A stretch of DNA of 64,000 nucleotides from Arctopsyche grandis (Eukaryota; Arthropoda; Insecta; Trichoptera; Hydropsychidae), in NCBI RefSeq assembly GCF_051622035.1, contig NC_135360.1, positions 8,112,001 through 8,176,000 of the forward strand. The letters are read 5' to 3'. The notes beneath the pieces are model-generated. The model ran no database searches, was not told the origin of the DNA, and saw only the letters and a list, made by a program, of their open reading frames with translations. Below are positions 1-11,286 of this stretch, in pieces. Numbering within the stretch: the stretch's first letter is position 1; each line of letters begins with the position of its first letter. The position numbers and the translations under genes are program-made.

Positions 1-409
1 GTTTGAAGGATAGCCGAGAAGTCACATTATCGCACTATTTCTTCTATTTTTCATACAGCGGATATGTGAATCTTCAATTTTAACAGATCAATGTACTTAA
101 ATACTTCGTATCAGTTTGATGCCAAGTAAGCATATACTTTTCGGAACATTTGTTTTCTGCGCATGGTGAATCAAGTCTAAAAACAAAAATGAAAGCTAGA
201 TCGCGTCTCAAATTGAAGATCCAAACCAAAATAGGAGTACAGCTCGTGCTAGTTAAAGATCACGAATCATATTTAGCAGCGGATGCACACAAATTACTTG
301 TTAGCGACAATGAATTGTTCTGTAGCAGTTTTCCAATTGATTATAGTGAGACTTATTTTCAGCCATATGTGTGCCTCATTTCAAAAGGCAAAAAGGAAGA
401 AAAACACGC

Positions 410-451
410 GATTCCTATTGGTCAGCTAAAATATTCTGATCAATAGGAATC
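410..451. repeat. Short hairpin repeat with CCAAT-like core
   Basis: Two 16-base arms (410-425 and 436-451) are inverted copies with one mismatch; each contains CTATTGGTC or its partner. A similar hairpin lies at 40319-40357, so this is a small dispersed repeat. The 98-codon open frame that runs into it from 150 has no recognisable motif and is not called as a gene. Confidence 0.5.
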
Positions 452-473
452 ACCTATGCTACAAGTTCATAAA

Positions 474-650
474 GGTGTAGACACACACGAGTGGTACGCG
501 TAAGTGTTTTTTTTATATTTCAGAATTAGTTTTGCACATGTAAAAAAAACGCCTGCACGCTAGATCTATGTTATGGCGAACGAAGCCAAAACTCACCTCC
601 TGAAATTTTTTCAGTGATATTTTATCCTTGTATTGACATAGATTGTATTA
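474..650 (+). repeat. Family F repeat, diverged copy
   Basis: The segment has the same landmarks in order as better copies near 6 kb, 30 kb and 46 kb: an ACACACGAGTGGTACG start, a T-run, TTTTGCACATGTAAAAAAA, then a GTGATATTTTATCCTTG block. Ends are eroded, so limits are approximate. See 5909-6172 for the best-preserved termini. Confidence 0.45.
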
Positions 651-678
651 CGTTGATCAGTGATACAGTGATCGTTTA

Positions 679-715
679 CAGTTGATACATTAAACCCCCT
701 TTAATGTATCAACTG
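679..715. repeat. Perfect 16-bp hairpin
   Basis: CAGTTGATACATTAAA and its exact reverse complement flank a five-C loop. It follows a family F copy, as does the hairpin at 3933-3974, so it may be part of that repeat's 3' end. No gene context is seen. Confidence 0.6.
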
Positions 716-835
716 TTGATACAGTGATCGAACACGATGATTCCCATATTTGAAGAAATGTACAGGAAACTTAAAATACGTACGAATTAGCATTGACATG
801 AAGGCACGCCCATTTACAGCTGGAGTCTATCTACG

Positions 836-999
836 AATTTGTATCGAATTTTAAGTTTATACCGAAGTTTAAGTTTGTAGATGCTGGAATAATTCAGGTT
901 TTTCCTTTCAAAGCAATTAATGTGGTATACATAAATTATCCTGAAAGGAATAATCTGAATTATTCCAGCATCTACAAACTTAAAATTCGATACAAATTA
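836..999. mobile_element. Fold-back element E (MITE-like)
   Basis: The left arm (836-897) and right arm (about 954-999) are reverse complements over GTAGATGCTGGAATAATTCAG and the adjoining AATTTGTATCGAATTTTAAG. The left arm carries an extra 18-base partial duplication (ATACCGAAGTTTAAGTTT) that the right arm lacks. Weaker pairing continues inward (TTTCCTTTCA / TGAAAGGAAT). Non-coding. No clear target duplication was seen, so the class is undecided. Confidence 0.6.
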
Positions 1000-1009
1000 A
1001 AAAATGGAC

Positions 1010-3775
1010 ATACAATATCTGTGCACCAAGTCATCGAAATATAAACATTGAATGTTTAAGCTGGTATTCAAGTTTGATAGCCAAATGTGAGTTGTATTGT
1101 GTGACAAAGACCGCTAATGTTTTAGAAAAAGCCAACGGCAGAAAATCCAAAACATCTCAAATCTTCATTGTTCGTGATTCGACGCGTAATCACGAACCTA
1201 AAGGTCAACTTACCAACTAATAAATATCTCCGTTATGGACGATTGCACATTTATCTGATTTCCATTAAAATTCAAGACATTCTCCATCACAATTTCAGCT
1301 GAATTGTTTTACACCTAGATTCAAACTAAAATGCACCTTGGAATGAATATATGTATGTACGTATATGAGGTTAATGTTGGTACAATAAATATTCTATCGT
1401 AATAAAACCAACTATTTACAATCGACCGTTATATGTATGAACACGTAATATTGTCAACCATTTTAAGCACACTGCTGATTGAAGTAATACAACGAGTTAT
1501 TTCAGAGATTTGTGAGACTGCATAAACATCAACGAGTTTAATACCCGTACTTCGTAAGTAACGACACAAGGTTCGAGAGCTTACCGTTTGTTCCAAACAA
1601 CGTAAGAGAATTTAATCCAAATATATCAAGTGCCTACTTATATACGGCACTCAACGGGCAGTACCCACGATTGTTGAAAATAAATAAAATACAGAGCACA
1701 TATAGGGGTCATTATTGTCATGTGTGATATGCGACAGCACGTAGAAAGGGATAATATATATAAATACATCTGTACTTATGAGAAATAATTTCACACATGA
1801 TCGGCCAGAGATGTCATGAATGGCCGTGCCCCTATTCTCACAGACGTTCAACGAGATTACCTATTAGTCATTGATGACTAAAATGGCAATACCAGTTCAA
1901 TACAGCGAGTAAAAAGCGGAATGAACTAATACTAGTAATGGCGAATTTTCACACGAACCTTTGAAATTGAGCTCAGAGTGTATCTTCTTGTATAATTTTA
2001 ATTTCAAAGGAAGACGTGAAGGTATTCGCCACCTCTTCCTCCTCCTCTTCTTCTTTGATCATCTTTCTATATTTATTTTTTGCCTCAAAAATATGCATCA
2101 AAATTTATGTCAAATTAAAATTAAAGGTTGCTTTTACGTTTTTTTTTACTTAAAAATGAGTGGTTTACATAATAACATTTCGCAACCTGTGAACCGTCAG
2201 CCCTCTTGAGCTTTCAGACGAGCGTTGAAAAATTTGCATCAACTCAAAACAAACGCGTACGCATGGAAAAAAAATACAAAATAAAAAGCAGATCAAATTC
2301 CCAAAATTGAAATCAAATCCCGTTCAAAGTTGAATTCATTTAATAACAAATTTGCACGAGGAAGTTGAATGTAAATATCGCCATCAAAAAGATAGTAGTG
2401 GTTATTCGAAGGGGGAGCAGACGAATCTAAATGCATAGCAAAATTTCTTTTCGTCCAACCCCTAAACTGCGAAAAACAAACGCCCCCCTCCTCCTACATA
2501 TCTACCGAGACGAGGGGGTGTTGGAGATGCATTCATACCGTTGAGGGGCGAGCAAAGAAGTGAACAAGTCTGCAAATGAAGCGATGGAAAATCAATATGG
2601 CGTGTTGTGTGCGTGCAGTATATTTGATTCTTAGCCGATGACGTGAAATCTGGATACCACTATAGTAAGTAGGATACAATTTTATGCATCGGTGCAACGT
2701 TGAGAATCTCTTATGGAGTACCTGGATTGAGTACTAGCGAACGTGACACAGATGCAGACGAACCAATTTAATATCTTCTACTATATGAAGACGAACATTT
2801 GTTCTTTCCGCAATGTAAATCTACAGTCTTCGATTCAATCTCGTGATCTCAAATACATACATATTTAAAAGCCCATGCAAAATTTTTTAAAAAAGCTCAA
2901 TCTTTAATTTTTTTCTACTTATCTATCTATGTATAATATTACACATTCACTCAGACGGGCAACTCAAATAAAAACAACCGAATATGTACAGGTATGTACT
3001 TTAAATGAAATAGTCAAATGGCTACTAAGAAAAAGGTACAAATTTCTAAGAATTAGACCTGCTATTTTTGGGAAAAGGCATTATTACGGGCAGGTGCAAT
3101 TTACCTTTTAAATGGTTCGAGCTACCTGAACTATTTATCTATTTTTTGCCCTATCCCAAGACTTATGTACATATATACATACAATCGAAAAATGTGTATC
3201 AAAATGTCAACTATGTAAAACCAACGAGTGATCGAGTTTATAACCTTCAAGTATGAGTGTTTCGTTTGGGACAGGGGGGAGTGGGAACAATCTCTGGAGA
3301 ACTTTACCCATTCCGATATTGATGTAACCTTTCAGTTATTGAATCTTTGGGTTATCGGCGAAGCTTCCTGCGGGTGGTCGCCAAGATAGAGAAGGATGTT
3401 TGAATTTAAATAAAATGAATAAGTGGCTCACGAAGCGCCACAAATTGCCTCACGATTAAATGCCTATTGCCATTTTGCCGAGACTCATCCGCTGTTGAGT
3501 GAAATATCAGAGCAGACCCTGATGAAGAGTGACAGAAGGGAATTACACACGTGTTCGAAGATTTTCACCACACGTATCTACTGTACTCCCTTAATTGAGA
3601 TTTACGACGCGTTTCCATCGTACTTTTACGGTTCAAAGTGAATTACGTACTCGGTATCTAACATTGGCTCTTCGATTTTTAACAAAACATTTTTCAACGT
3701 GTACTGTATCCTTGGGCCTTTCAATTTAGAGGCACTTGGAATTGCTACGATTTTTGAGAAGAAACAAATTTATAT
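1010..3775. other. No gene recognised
   Basis: AT-rich DNA with only short open frames that lack motifs. A C/G-rich patch at about 2480-2545 can pair with itself (CCCCCTCCTCC against GAGGGGG). No splice-bounded exon, tRNA or repeat copy was recognised. Confidence 0.4.
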
Positions 3776-3779
3776 ATGG

Positions 3780-3974
3780 GTGCGGACACACAGTGTGTGC
3801 GTAGTAAAAATATATGAAGTTTTTTACGATAGTTTTGCACATGTAAAAAAAAAGCTAGCACGCCTGATGTGTGCTATGGCAATTCAAGCCAAAACTATCC
3901 CCCCAGGAGTGTTTTCGGTGAAATTTTATCCTTGTATTTTAAAGTGACAACAAGCCGTGTCACTTTAAAATACA
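3780..3974 (+). repeat. Family F repeat copy with terminal hairpin
   Basis: It shares TTTTGCACATGTAAAAAAA, a GCCAAAAC block and GAGTGTTTTCGGTGA, followed by TTTTATCCTTGTA, with the other family F copies. It ends in a perfect 17-bp hairpin (3933-3949 with 3958-3974, TGTATTTTAAAGTGACA arms). Non-coding. Confidence 0.5.
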
Positions 3975-4581
3975 AACCCACAACTTGGTTAGTAGAGTTT
4001 GCTTAAAAACCCAAAGGTTATGCTAAAAAAACTTCATAGCTGTAAAAAAAAATTTATAAAAATCAAATATGCTACAAAATCACTCAGAAAAAAATCTATT
4101 GGTGATTTAAAAACGCATATGAGAGAGTATAAAAGCTTGTAATATTATATAAGAGAGTAAATGAGAGAGACAAAGTAGCTTTTATCGCTTGTCAAGTTTT
4201 TAGCCTGTGAATTGCAAAGAAAGCCGCATCCGGATAGCTAGCTGTCATAGCGTCGATCCTGAGACAAGACTGGTGTAAATTTTAATGAGTTCGTTAATGA
4301 TTTAATTCCTCTAGCTTCATGTTGAAAACAATAGCTTACTTCAATTAGCTAACCTACTGTATATCGGTAAAATATCAAAGCAACCTAAATTGTAGAAGTG
4401 GTTCCAAATCAGATCACAAATTTTTGACGAGCAGGAATTGTATTGAACTAACAAAGTAAAAAATATGGAATCGAGCAGGAGATAGTACCCAAAACTTTCA
4501 GCTGAGCATTAGAAAGCATCATAAAAATCTTTGAATCCTTCACGAACCAGAACCACAACTCACTCATTAAGTACAAGCAAA

Positions 4582-4983
4582 CTACACATTTGGGTCAAGT
4601 TTGGAAACACGCACTCGACTAAACGACTGGCCGCTGGCAGGCCGAGAGACTCTTAGCGAGCAGCGAACAACGAGGCCGTTTTGGCAATGAGCGATCATCA
4701 TCTGATGTTTGGACAAGTGTTGCCTGGCCAAACAGTGGCCCGTCTGGTAGTGGTGTTTGAGTATAGCACAGGCGTCACACCGGCTCCCGAATATTTGGCA
4801 GAATGTCAGCGAAAAAGCGAACGCGTCTAGACGTTGTCTCCGGCTTGTCTGGGTCTGAACGCACAGAAATAGGCAGACACGCGACTCTTGACTCCACTCC
4901 CAAAACACCAACGCCACCGTGATGCATAACCGATCGGTGCAGATGCCGACTCCATGTACTCCATGGTCAAAAAGAGCCAACAA
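4582..4983 (-). other. Open frame of uncertain status
   Basis: A 133-codon frame in a patch that is more GC-rich than its surroundings. The middle has several Cys and His residues (CDAC, then HLSKH and AHC) that loosely recall a C2H2 finger, but the spacing is not canonical and no second finger follows. No splice signals decide it. It could be a decayed exon or chance; no function is assigned. Confidence 0.15.
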
Positions 4984-5530
4984 ACCATCTATCTATACAG
5001 TACAGTAGACAAGTCCGAGCTATGAATGTACACAATGAGCCGAAAGCTTCAGCAGACGATGAACTCCCTCATTCAGTCGACTAAAAATAAAGGTGTACCA
5101 AAATGGGGATTTAATCGGTAGGACGACTCTGGATAAAAGCAGTTTCAATTCCGCTTTGAAACTAAATTATCTTCTTCTTGTATTTTTTTTCAAACGACAA
5201 TGATGCCTTTGGATTATAGCTATAAGTGTACACGGTCTGCTTCAAAAATAGACATTCTAGTGGGAGTGTCTGATAGTGTAACGATGCTATTTTGAGGTGA
5301 ATGTTAATTATAGCTATCGGAGATTATGATGCATACATTGGAAGTACTGTATTGGTTTTTCGGTTGAAAGAACACAGGCAAAGAAAGTATGAGCGCTAGT
5401 GCAGTAAACCTATCAGTCAAAATTAACAAATTCAAATCAATATATGTAATAGCAGTAAAATAAATGAAAATCACAAAAAAATTAGTAGGGAATTTTAAGA
5501 AATTGTGCGTATTCAACACTGATGAAACAT

Positions 5531-5602
5531 ATGGTAGGACATAAGATTGTACATAAGATTGTTTATAAGATTGTACATGAGATTAAGTACATAAGATTTT
5601 TC
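5531..5602 (+). repeat. Short tandem repeat, unit about 14 bp
   Basis: Four to five imperfect copies of ACATAAGATTGT lie in tandem before TTTTTCGCGCCG. No function is seen. Confidence 0.6.
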
Positions 5603-5692
5603 GCGCCGAGTCTGTTGCGTCAATGATCTATTTCGCCTGATGCGAACTCTCAATGTGTTTGTTCACTAGCCGCCACCGCACACGACCTTATC

Positions 5693-5905
5693 AAGGTCTA
5701 TTCATACCTGGTCGGCAAGAACCGACAACTGCACCAAACCTGCAATTACAGACAGTATTCTTTGGTAAATTCTATATGGACGCATTCATGCTCCATTCGC
5801 GCATTCATACACGTCCATATATGTAGAATGTACCAAAGATTAATGTCATTACTTGCAGGTTTGGCGCAGTTGCCGGTTCGTGCCGACCAAGTATGAATAG
5901 ACCTT
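5693..5905. mobile_element. Long-arm palindromic fold-back element P
   Basis: Arms of about 92 bp are near-identical reverse complements: the left begins AAGGTCTATTCATAC and the right ends GTATGAATAGACCTT. They are separated by a loop of about 30 bases with a CATTCAT direct repeat. Paired internal landmarks include TGGTCGGCA, ACCAAACCTGCAA and TCTATATGGACG. Non-coding. Its right end abuts the TTAA in front of the family F element at 5909. Confidence 0.75.
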
Positions 5906-5908
5906 TAA

Positions 5909-6172
5909 GGGCGAAAACACAAATTCGGGTGTAGTTGCACGTGCAGATTGCATATCCATAAGCAACCGACAAGTTTCTACTACATTTATTCAAACATGGG
6001 ATTTACCGTTATCGATCATTGTCAAGCAAGGATAAATACAAGGATAAAATATCACCGAAAACACTCCAAGGGTGATTTTTGGGACTGTGTACCATGCTAG
6101 GGGTGCTGCGTTTTTTACACATGTTAAAAAGTATCTAAAAAAAACCACGTACCACTCATTGTGTTTTCGTCC
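5909..6172 (-). mobile_element. Family F element with terminal inverted repeats
   Basis: The best-ended copy of the family. The ends are GGGCGAAAACACA at the left and TGTGTTTTCGTCC at the right, an inverted repeat with one mismatch. TTAA lies directly outside the left end (5905-5908); the right flank is GAAC, possibly a mutated TTAA. The interior matches copies at 29970-30276 (+) and 45995-46205 (+) over long blocks, including GGAGTGTTTTCGGTG and TTGCTTGACA. Non-coding, about 264 bp. The TTAA flank and size suggest a piggyBac-type MITE, but the terminal bases are not typical, so the class is an inference. Confidence 0.6.
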
Positions 6173-6179
6173 GAACACT

Positions 6180-7725
6180 CGCCACACTGTGATGGATAGC
6201 GAGTGACCAGGTCTTATATTTTATTTTATCTCTCCAAATATATGGGTCATCATATTCCTCGTCAAAACCTTTAAGATTCGAACTATACCATTACGAAATA
6301 AAAACAATTATCAATATCAACAGAAATAATTATTTTAGCAGGAAGCCGTGTACACGTGCCTCACCAATGCGATAGAAAGGGTGAATTCAGTACGCTCCGC
6401 GCTCAATGGACAGCGTGAGAATGATATCCGCCTAAGGATAACGGCTATGCTTCAGCTTTCATGTTGTTCATTTATTGTACTTATTTTATATTATTCGACG
6501 TTGAATACATTAAAAAAAAAAAATTATTATCTCTCAGATTTTGTATTAGTTTAGCTTAAAGCACACATTTTGAACTCGGCGCTTGGAGCCCAGCACAATG
6601 GCTAACGGAGTTTTAAATGATTTAAAGTTTTAAATGATCAAAAAGCACAAAATTTAAATGACAAAAAATCTAAAAATATCCTTCTCTTAAGTTGAAGACT
6701 CGATATTTAACTTAAATTTTCGCAATCTTGTGTTGACGCGGTTCGTTCATAGGAACTGTGGTACTGCAATTTCCCAAACAAACCAGTTTGGTTCTGCAGT
6801 ACCCCAAAGAAGTGATAAGCCGACACGTATTCTATGACTGAATTGAGTATTTTATGACAAAATGCTGGCGTAACATGTTATAAATGAATTAACTGAAGAC
6901 TTTCCAAGACACTAAACTTAAACGTAAATAGAATATTTGACAACCAATTCTGATAATTTTCACAGTTTGTTATTAAAATAACACGATTACAATGAAGCTA
7001 AAAAATTTTCCGCGTTTAACACCCAACGAACCGTGTCATGAGTGGAATCAGTGCCAAAAATTTTGACACAAACTGCGAAATTTTCGCTTGGCAAAAAATG
7101 TGCATTGTCTTTCCGAAACTCAAGCATACACACACCCAAAATTTGATTACAAAAGATGAATCAAAAACGAAGGGGAAGTGATTTTAATTAAATTACTGGT
7201 ACGATTCGAAGAGGACTTTCCCTTCACTGTTCGCATACCCTTGGGGTAAGGGGTTAAAACCAATATTCTTTTAATCGAAACTAACTGCGAAGGGTCAATT
7301 GAACGAGTTGGTAACCACTCATCGGGGTTCAAGTTTCCCAAACTTTCCCACCGCGATGACGTTACTTTGAAAACATGCACCACCGAAAGCGACAATTTTT
7401 CAAATGCAATTCTAAACCCTTTACCGCGGACGACCGCTATAGACATCATGCGTAAAATGCCAGTAGCGTGAATGACGTGATTACGTGAGTAAACAAAATT
7501 AAAAAAATATATTACATTGATATATTTGGTCACTTGAATATATAATATATTACAATATACATAAGTATATTTATGAAAATTCGATTTATAAATTAGCTAA
7601 AAAGAAGTAACGCGAAAGCGGAGCAGGCCCTTTTCACTATACATTAACAAAAATATTATTTTGGCCCGTCCAAATGAGTACCCAAGGTGCGAACGGAGAC
7701 GCGGTACTTTTGTGTCTCTATGCGC
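6180..7725. other. No gene recognised
   Basis: Only short frames without motifs are present. An A-run interrupts one frame near 6510. Nothing repeat-like was matched to the rest of the window. Confidence 0.35.
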
Positions 7726-7737
7726 GCATAGTGGACC

Positions 7738-8040
7738 AACAGTACGGACTAGTGGTGAGCATATCTGACTAGGGTCAGTGTGGTTACGAGTTCGAGTCAC
7801 ACTATTTGCTGCTGGCCAGACCTTGGTTTGTTACCAGGTCGGTCGTTTCCTATCAGAGTTTTTCAATTTTTCAGATTTTCATTGAAACGATTCCTGCAAA
7901 ATTGGCTTTTCCTCTCCATTTATCTCGCAAAATCTTGAGTTATTATGTTATATCTCAAGGCTCGCCATGTTTCTCTCCATATATGTATGTCTCTGTGGAT
8001 GATTATTGTATAAAAATTCGTATTGTTGTATAAATATGTA
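7738..8040 (+). mobile_element. tRNA-derived SINE, diverged copy
   Basis: The head resembles a tRNA gene: an A-box-like TAGTGGTGAGC and a B-box-like GAGTTCGAGTC. The family's conserved body follows (GTTTCCTATCAGAGTTT, then an ATT-rich stretch and GAAACGATTCC). The body matches the SINE copies at 39.9, 53.3, 55.2 and 59.1 kb. The 3' limit is uncertain. Confidence 0.55.
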
Positions 8041-8049
8041 TTGATCGTA

Positions 8050-9280
8050 TTGTATACGATGTTTCCAATGCACCTTGCTATGTTTAACCATACGTCATGT
8101 ATTATTTCGAATTATGTAATAATTATGTATTAATATATAATTTGGTGTACGTCTTTTTCTGTTAAAAAAATAATATTATGTATCTGTGCGCGCCTTGTGT
8201 CTCCGTGCGCGCTCTAGGCATAAACTTTGATGCGGCTTTATATGTTATGAATAGATTTAATAGGTATGTATATGAATAGATTTAAAACAATTATATACTG
8301 CAAATATGTATGTAAAAATAATATCTACAAATTTACGAATGATAGTGGGTAGGCACCGCAGTAAGAAATCGATAGAATTAAAAAAACACACACACACATT
8401 CGAGCAAACATCACATCTAAAATCAGCACCGTCACACGAAACTGCATTAAAACAGCAAAACAACGACGGCATGAGAAAGATTTAGCGGCGCATCGCATTA
8501 TTTCGTACAACTTGGCGCGGAAAACGATTATTTCGCTCGAAAATAAAACTCACACACACGCATAATTACGGACATTTCGCAATTACGAGCACACGTAATG
8601 ACGGCGACCATTTTCGATGCAACATTTTATGTATGTAGTTGCGTGAAAGCGCGCGCGGGCGTGTGTGCATCTTCATGCACATGCAAGATTGTTAACCCCG
8701 ACGATGCAATAAACCACGCTGACCACGGAAATAGATCTCCGACCGTTTGGGAAGCTGCATATTGAAAACACCTGCTTCTTCTTGGGTCTTCTTCTTCGCA
8801 AACCTTTGCGATTGTTGGGGGTTTAAATATGCTTCGTCAACTACTGAGTGCGCGTGCAGAACCGAAATATACATATGTATATGTATGTAGGACTACTAAA
8901 GGACGAAAGGGTTGAATAGTGCTTACGTCGAATCCTGCTTAGCGTGGCACGATTTTTAATTCAACTCCATTGGCAAGTACTAGCTGTCTTTATACTGAAA
9001 GATGTCTGATATATGTACGAACGTTCTAACTTGAAATAAGTCTTTAGATACGTCAAGTGCAAATTTATCAAAGTTTGTAAGCAAATTGTGCCACACAATC
9101 GTTTATCTCAATTATAAAGATCTCAACGTTCATTTATTTGCAAAGTTTTCTTTGAAAACGTAATCTAAAGGCTTTTCATAATCGACTGAAAAGACGGAAA
9201 TGCTGTCTAAAGGTAAATGTGGTTGATTTACTTGAAAATGAATTTTGATGTCTATACTTTTATATACATACATACACGTT
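8050..9280. other. No gene recognised; short CA run and CpG-rich patch
   Basis: It contains an (AC)n run at about 8386-8398 and a slightly CpG-richer stretch at 8460-8680 with GCGCGCGCGGGC. No exon could be delimited. The CpG patch could be regulatory, but no core promoter motif was convincing. Confidence 0.3.
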
Positions 9281-9322
9281 GAAGAAAAATATGTTCGAGC
9301 AATGTAACTTGCTAGTGATGAC

Positions 9323-9468
9323 TAAACAGCGGCGTTAGGATGCGCCAGCTCGAAATAAATGGGTTTCTTTCCTTAACCTTTTTTTTTGCTCTCTAGAGCA
9401 AAAACAAAGGTTAACAATAGAAATTAACAATAGGATCCCTTTTCAGCGCATTTTCGCGCCTATCTCTA
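9323..9468. mobile_element. hAT-like MITE D (146 bp)
   Basis: The element is bounded on both sides by the same 8 bases, GTGATGAC (9315-9322 and 9469-9476). The ends TAAACAGCGGCG and CGCGCCTATCTCTA form an imperfect inverted repeat that regains pairing at ATGCGC / GCGCAT. The interior has a CTCTAGAG hairpin with AACCTTTTTTTTT and AACAATAG motifs like those in family C. Non-coding. The 8-bp target with T at position 2 and A at position 7 is the hAT pattern. Confidence 0.75.
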
Positions 9469-9476
9469 GTGATGAC

Positions 9477-9609
9477 TAGAGGTAGGATAGTCACAGTGCT
9501 ATCCATTGTTCCATTGTTGTAAATCCTTTGTAAAAAAGGTTCGGCAAACCTTTAACAATGCATTTACAACCTTTGAACAATACGCGGCACCTTCTGGGTC
9601 CGGTGACTA
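9477..9609. mobile_element. hAT-like MITE A, copy 1 (133 bp)
   Basis: It begins TAGAGGTAGGATAG, ends GGTCCGGTGACTA and is flanked by GTGATGAC on both sides (9469-9476 and 9610-9617). The left copy of that target is also the right copy of element D's target. The interior matches copies at 15459-15560 and 46403-46535 almost base for base. Non-coding. Confidence 0.85.
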
Positions 9610-10054
9610 GTGATGACTTATGGATGCGAAACTTGGGCGTTGAACGACAGAACGCTGCACAAGGTCCAGTGGACTCAAAGAAATAGGGAACGCTGTATGC
9701 TTGGCTTATATAACAAGGAGAGATAGAAAACGGAATACGTGGATTAGAAGTATGAAAAAAGTGGTTAATGTAATTGATGAGCATAGAGAAATAGAAATGG
9801 AAATAAGCGGGCCACGTAGCTAGAAGAACGGACGACAGATGGACGAAAGAAGTGCTCGAATGGTACCCGTAAGAATGTAAAAGGGTGCAAGGAAGGCCGA
9901 AGGGGAGACGGGCGGATGAAATCATAAAAAAATGCGTGGGATGAGTTGCCTAATTCCAATCTTCATCCAGCAGTGGATGGCTAATGGCTATGAATGTTGA
10001 TCAAAGATCAGCGCTGGGAGGATGCTTTTCAAATAACCACATACTGCTCTATTA

Positions 10055-10145
10055 GTGTTCAAAGCATGGTTTGCAAAGAGAGCAAAAAAGCATGGTTTTT
10101 CTATGAAATTGACCATTTTTTGTGCGAAAAGTAGCCATCGACCCC
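10055..10145. mobile_element. Degenerate family C MITE fragment
   Basis: It shares AGAGAGCAAAAAAG and GACCATTTTTTGTG followed by GAAAAGTAGCC with the intact family C copy immediately downstream. Its ends are lost. Confidence 0.4.
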
Positions 10146-10158
10146 TTAAACTGATGAT

Positions 10159-10307
10159 AAGAGATCGACGGACAAGTTGCTTTTGCCGATAAAAAATGGT
10201 TCACTGTCACTCTACAAAGCAAGACAGCAAAAAAATTGGTTGACAATAGTAATTGACAAAAGTGAACCATTTTTTGTGGGAAAAGGCAACTTGTCCGCCG
10301 ATCTCTG
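10159..10307. mobile_element. hAT-like MITE C, solo copy (149 bp)
   Basis: The ends AAGAGATCGACGGACAAG and CTTGTCCGCCGATCTCTG form a long inverted repeat that continues through the GTTGCTTTTGCC and AAATGGTTCACT region. A perfect 8-bp target duplication, CTGATGAT, lies at 10151-10158 and 10308-10315. Non-coding. This clean single insertion defines the family boundaries used to read the cluster at 15.7-16.2 kb. Confidence 0.85.
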
Positions 10308-10603
10308 CTGATGATGATATACATATCTAACAGAGGCGAAAACGTACGCGAAAATGCTAGTCAAGTCTTACAATAGAAACGAATCAAAAGACTCGAGCTT
10401 TTGACTATATGTACAAACATACTATAGACCAATCAGCCGACTTTGCGAGCAATTATTTTGCCATAGACCTTTTTAAAGCAAACCGATAAGGATTTTGTAC
10501 ACAATACAATAAGTCGGCAGATCGGGATGTGTTTCATATATTCGAAACATTATTAATTAAGAGACCAAACGTTTTGCCTAGAGTTTTTTTTACTTTACCT
10601 ATA

Positions 10604-10622
10604 TACATACATACATACATAT
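10604..10622. repeat. (TACA)n microsatellite
   Basis: Tandem CATA/TACA units, one of many such runs in this window. Confidence 0.8.
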
Positions 10623-10839
10623 ATACGAAGTGTCAATAAGATCAGTTTTGTGACCTTGATATTTGTATCTATGTTGTTCTTTTCATACACACCTTTTTGA
10701 TCCCGAAATTGAACTGTCGATGTCTCATTATACCTACATACATATATGTACATAGGATCCATCATAGCATATCTCGCTAGAAACTCGTCTACCATCAGAT
10801 TTCTTCATGAGTGGACTCTTTCAGACTAAATTTCAGATA

Positions 10840-11175
10840 CTGAATTCGAATATGATAATGATTTTTGTTGTTTCACTCTCGTTTACGAGATATGAGCGTT
10901 TAAAAAAATGCGTAATTTTTACAGTTTTTTGGCTTTTGCGGTCTATAACTCAAAATCTAGTATTGTTGTGTTCAAAATGAGTATTGGAATCAATAGTCAC
11001 ATATTTTTCCTATTGATTGTGATATTTCATTGCTTTAAAATACTTATAATTAATTATCTAGCGAATTTCAAAAGTCAAATATATTTTTTTACACATTTTT
11101 TTCATGCTATTATGCGTTTATTTGGCCAGTTTTTTATTTCACCACGTTTATAAGGATTGGTCTGCCATCTCAATA
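10840..11175 (+). repeat. Dispersed repeat G, copy 1
   Basis: It matches 63078-63412 in the same orientation over about 300 bp, with many shared blocks: GAGATATGAGC, TTTAAAAAAATGCG, AAAATCTAGTATTG, TTATCTAGCGA, TTTTTTACACATTTTT and GGCCAGTT. It contains an 81-codon hydrophobic, AT-rich frame with no family resemblance, which copy 2 does not preserve. The class is unknown. Confidence 0.65.
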
Positions 11176-11286
11176 TTTTTTTAGCTAAACGAACTAACTC
11201 GGGCGGTAATTGCGTTAGATAGGTTTTTCCGAAGTGATTTCTAGCTGGGAAAATCAGTGCTTATCCTGCAAAGTTTGAGCTCATTT

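Larger units (their letters stand above)
9283..10020 (+). mobile_element. RTE-type LINE, 3' part, decayed and interrupted
   Basis: Read without the MITEs at 9323-9609 and one copy of the target, the frame runs FEQCNLLVMT into YGCETWALN, the typical reverse-transcriptase end of RTE-clade elements. It continues past several stops to the conserved stretch AGHVARRTDGRWTKEVLEWYP (about 9810-9870) and a GRP-rich tail. The 3' end has CAGCAGTGGATGGCTAATGG, where RTE elements usually carry a short repeat. Stops and frameshifts make it a pseudogene. A second copy lies at 44362-44690. In life such an element would copy itself through target-primed reverse transcription; this one is dead. Confidence 0.8.

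Noticed and set aside
150..446. 98-codon plus-strand open frame
   Set aside because: No motif, no splice context, and its end lies in a hairpin repeat.
9491..9925. 144-codon minus-strand frame
   Set aside because: Antisense of the RTE reverse-transcriptase remnant and MITE A; the plus-strand reading matches the known family.
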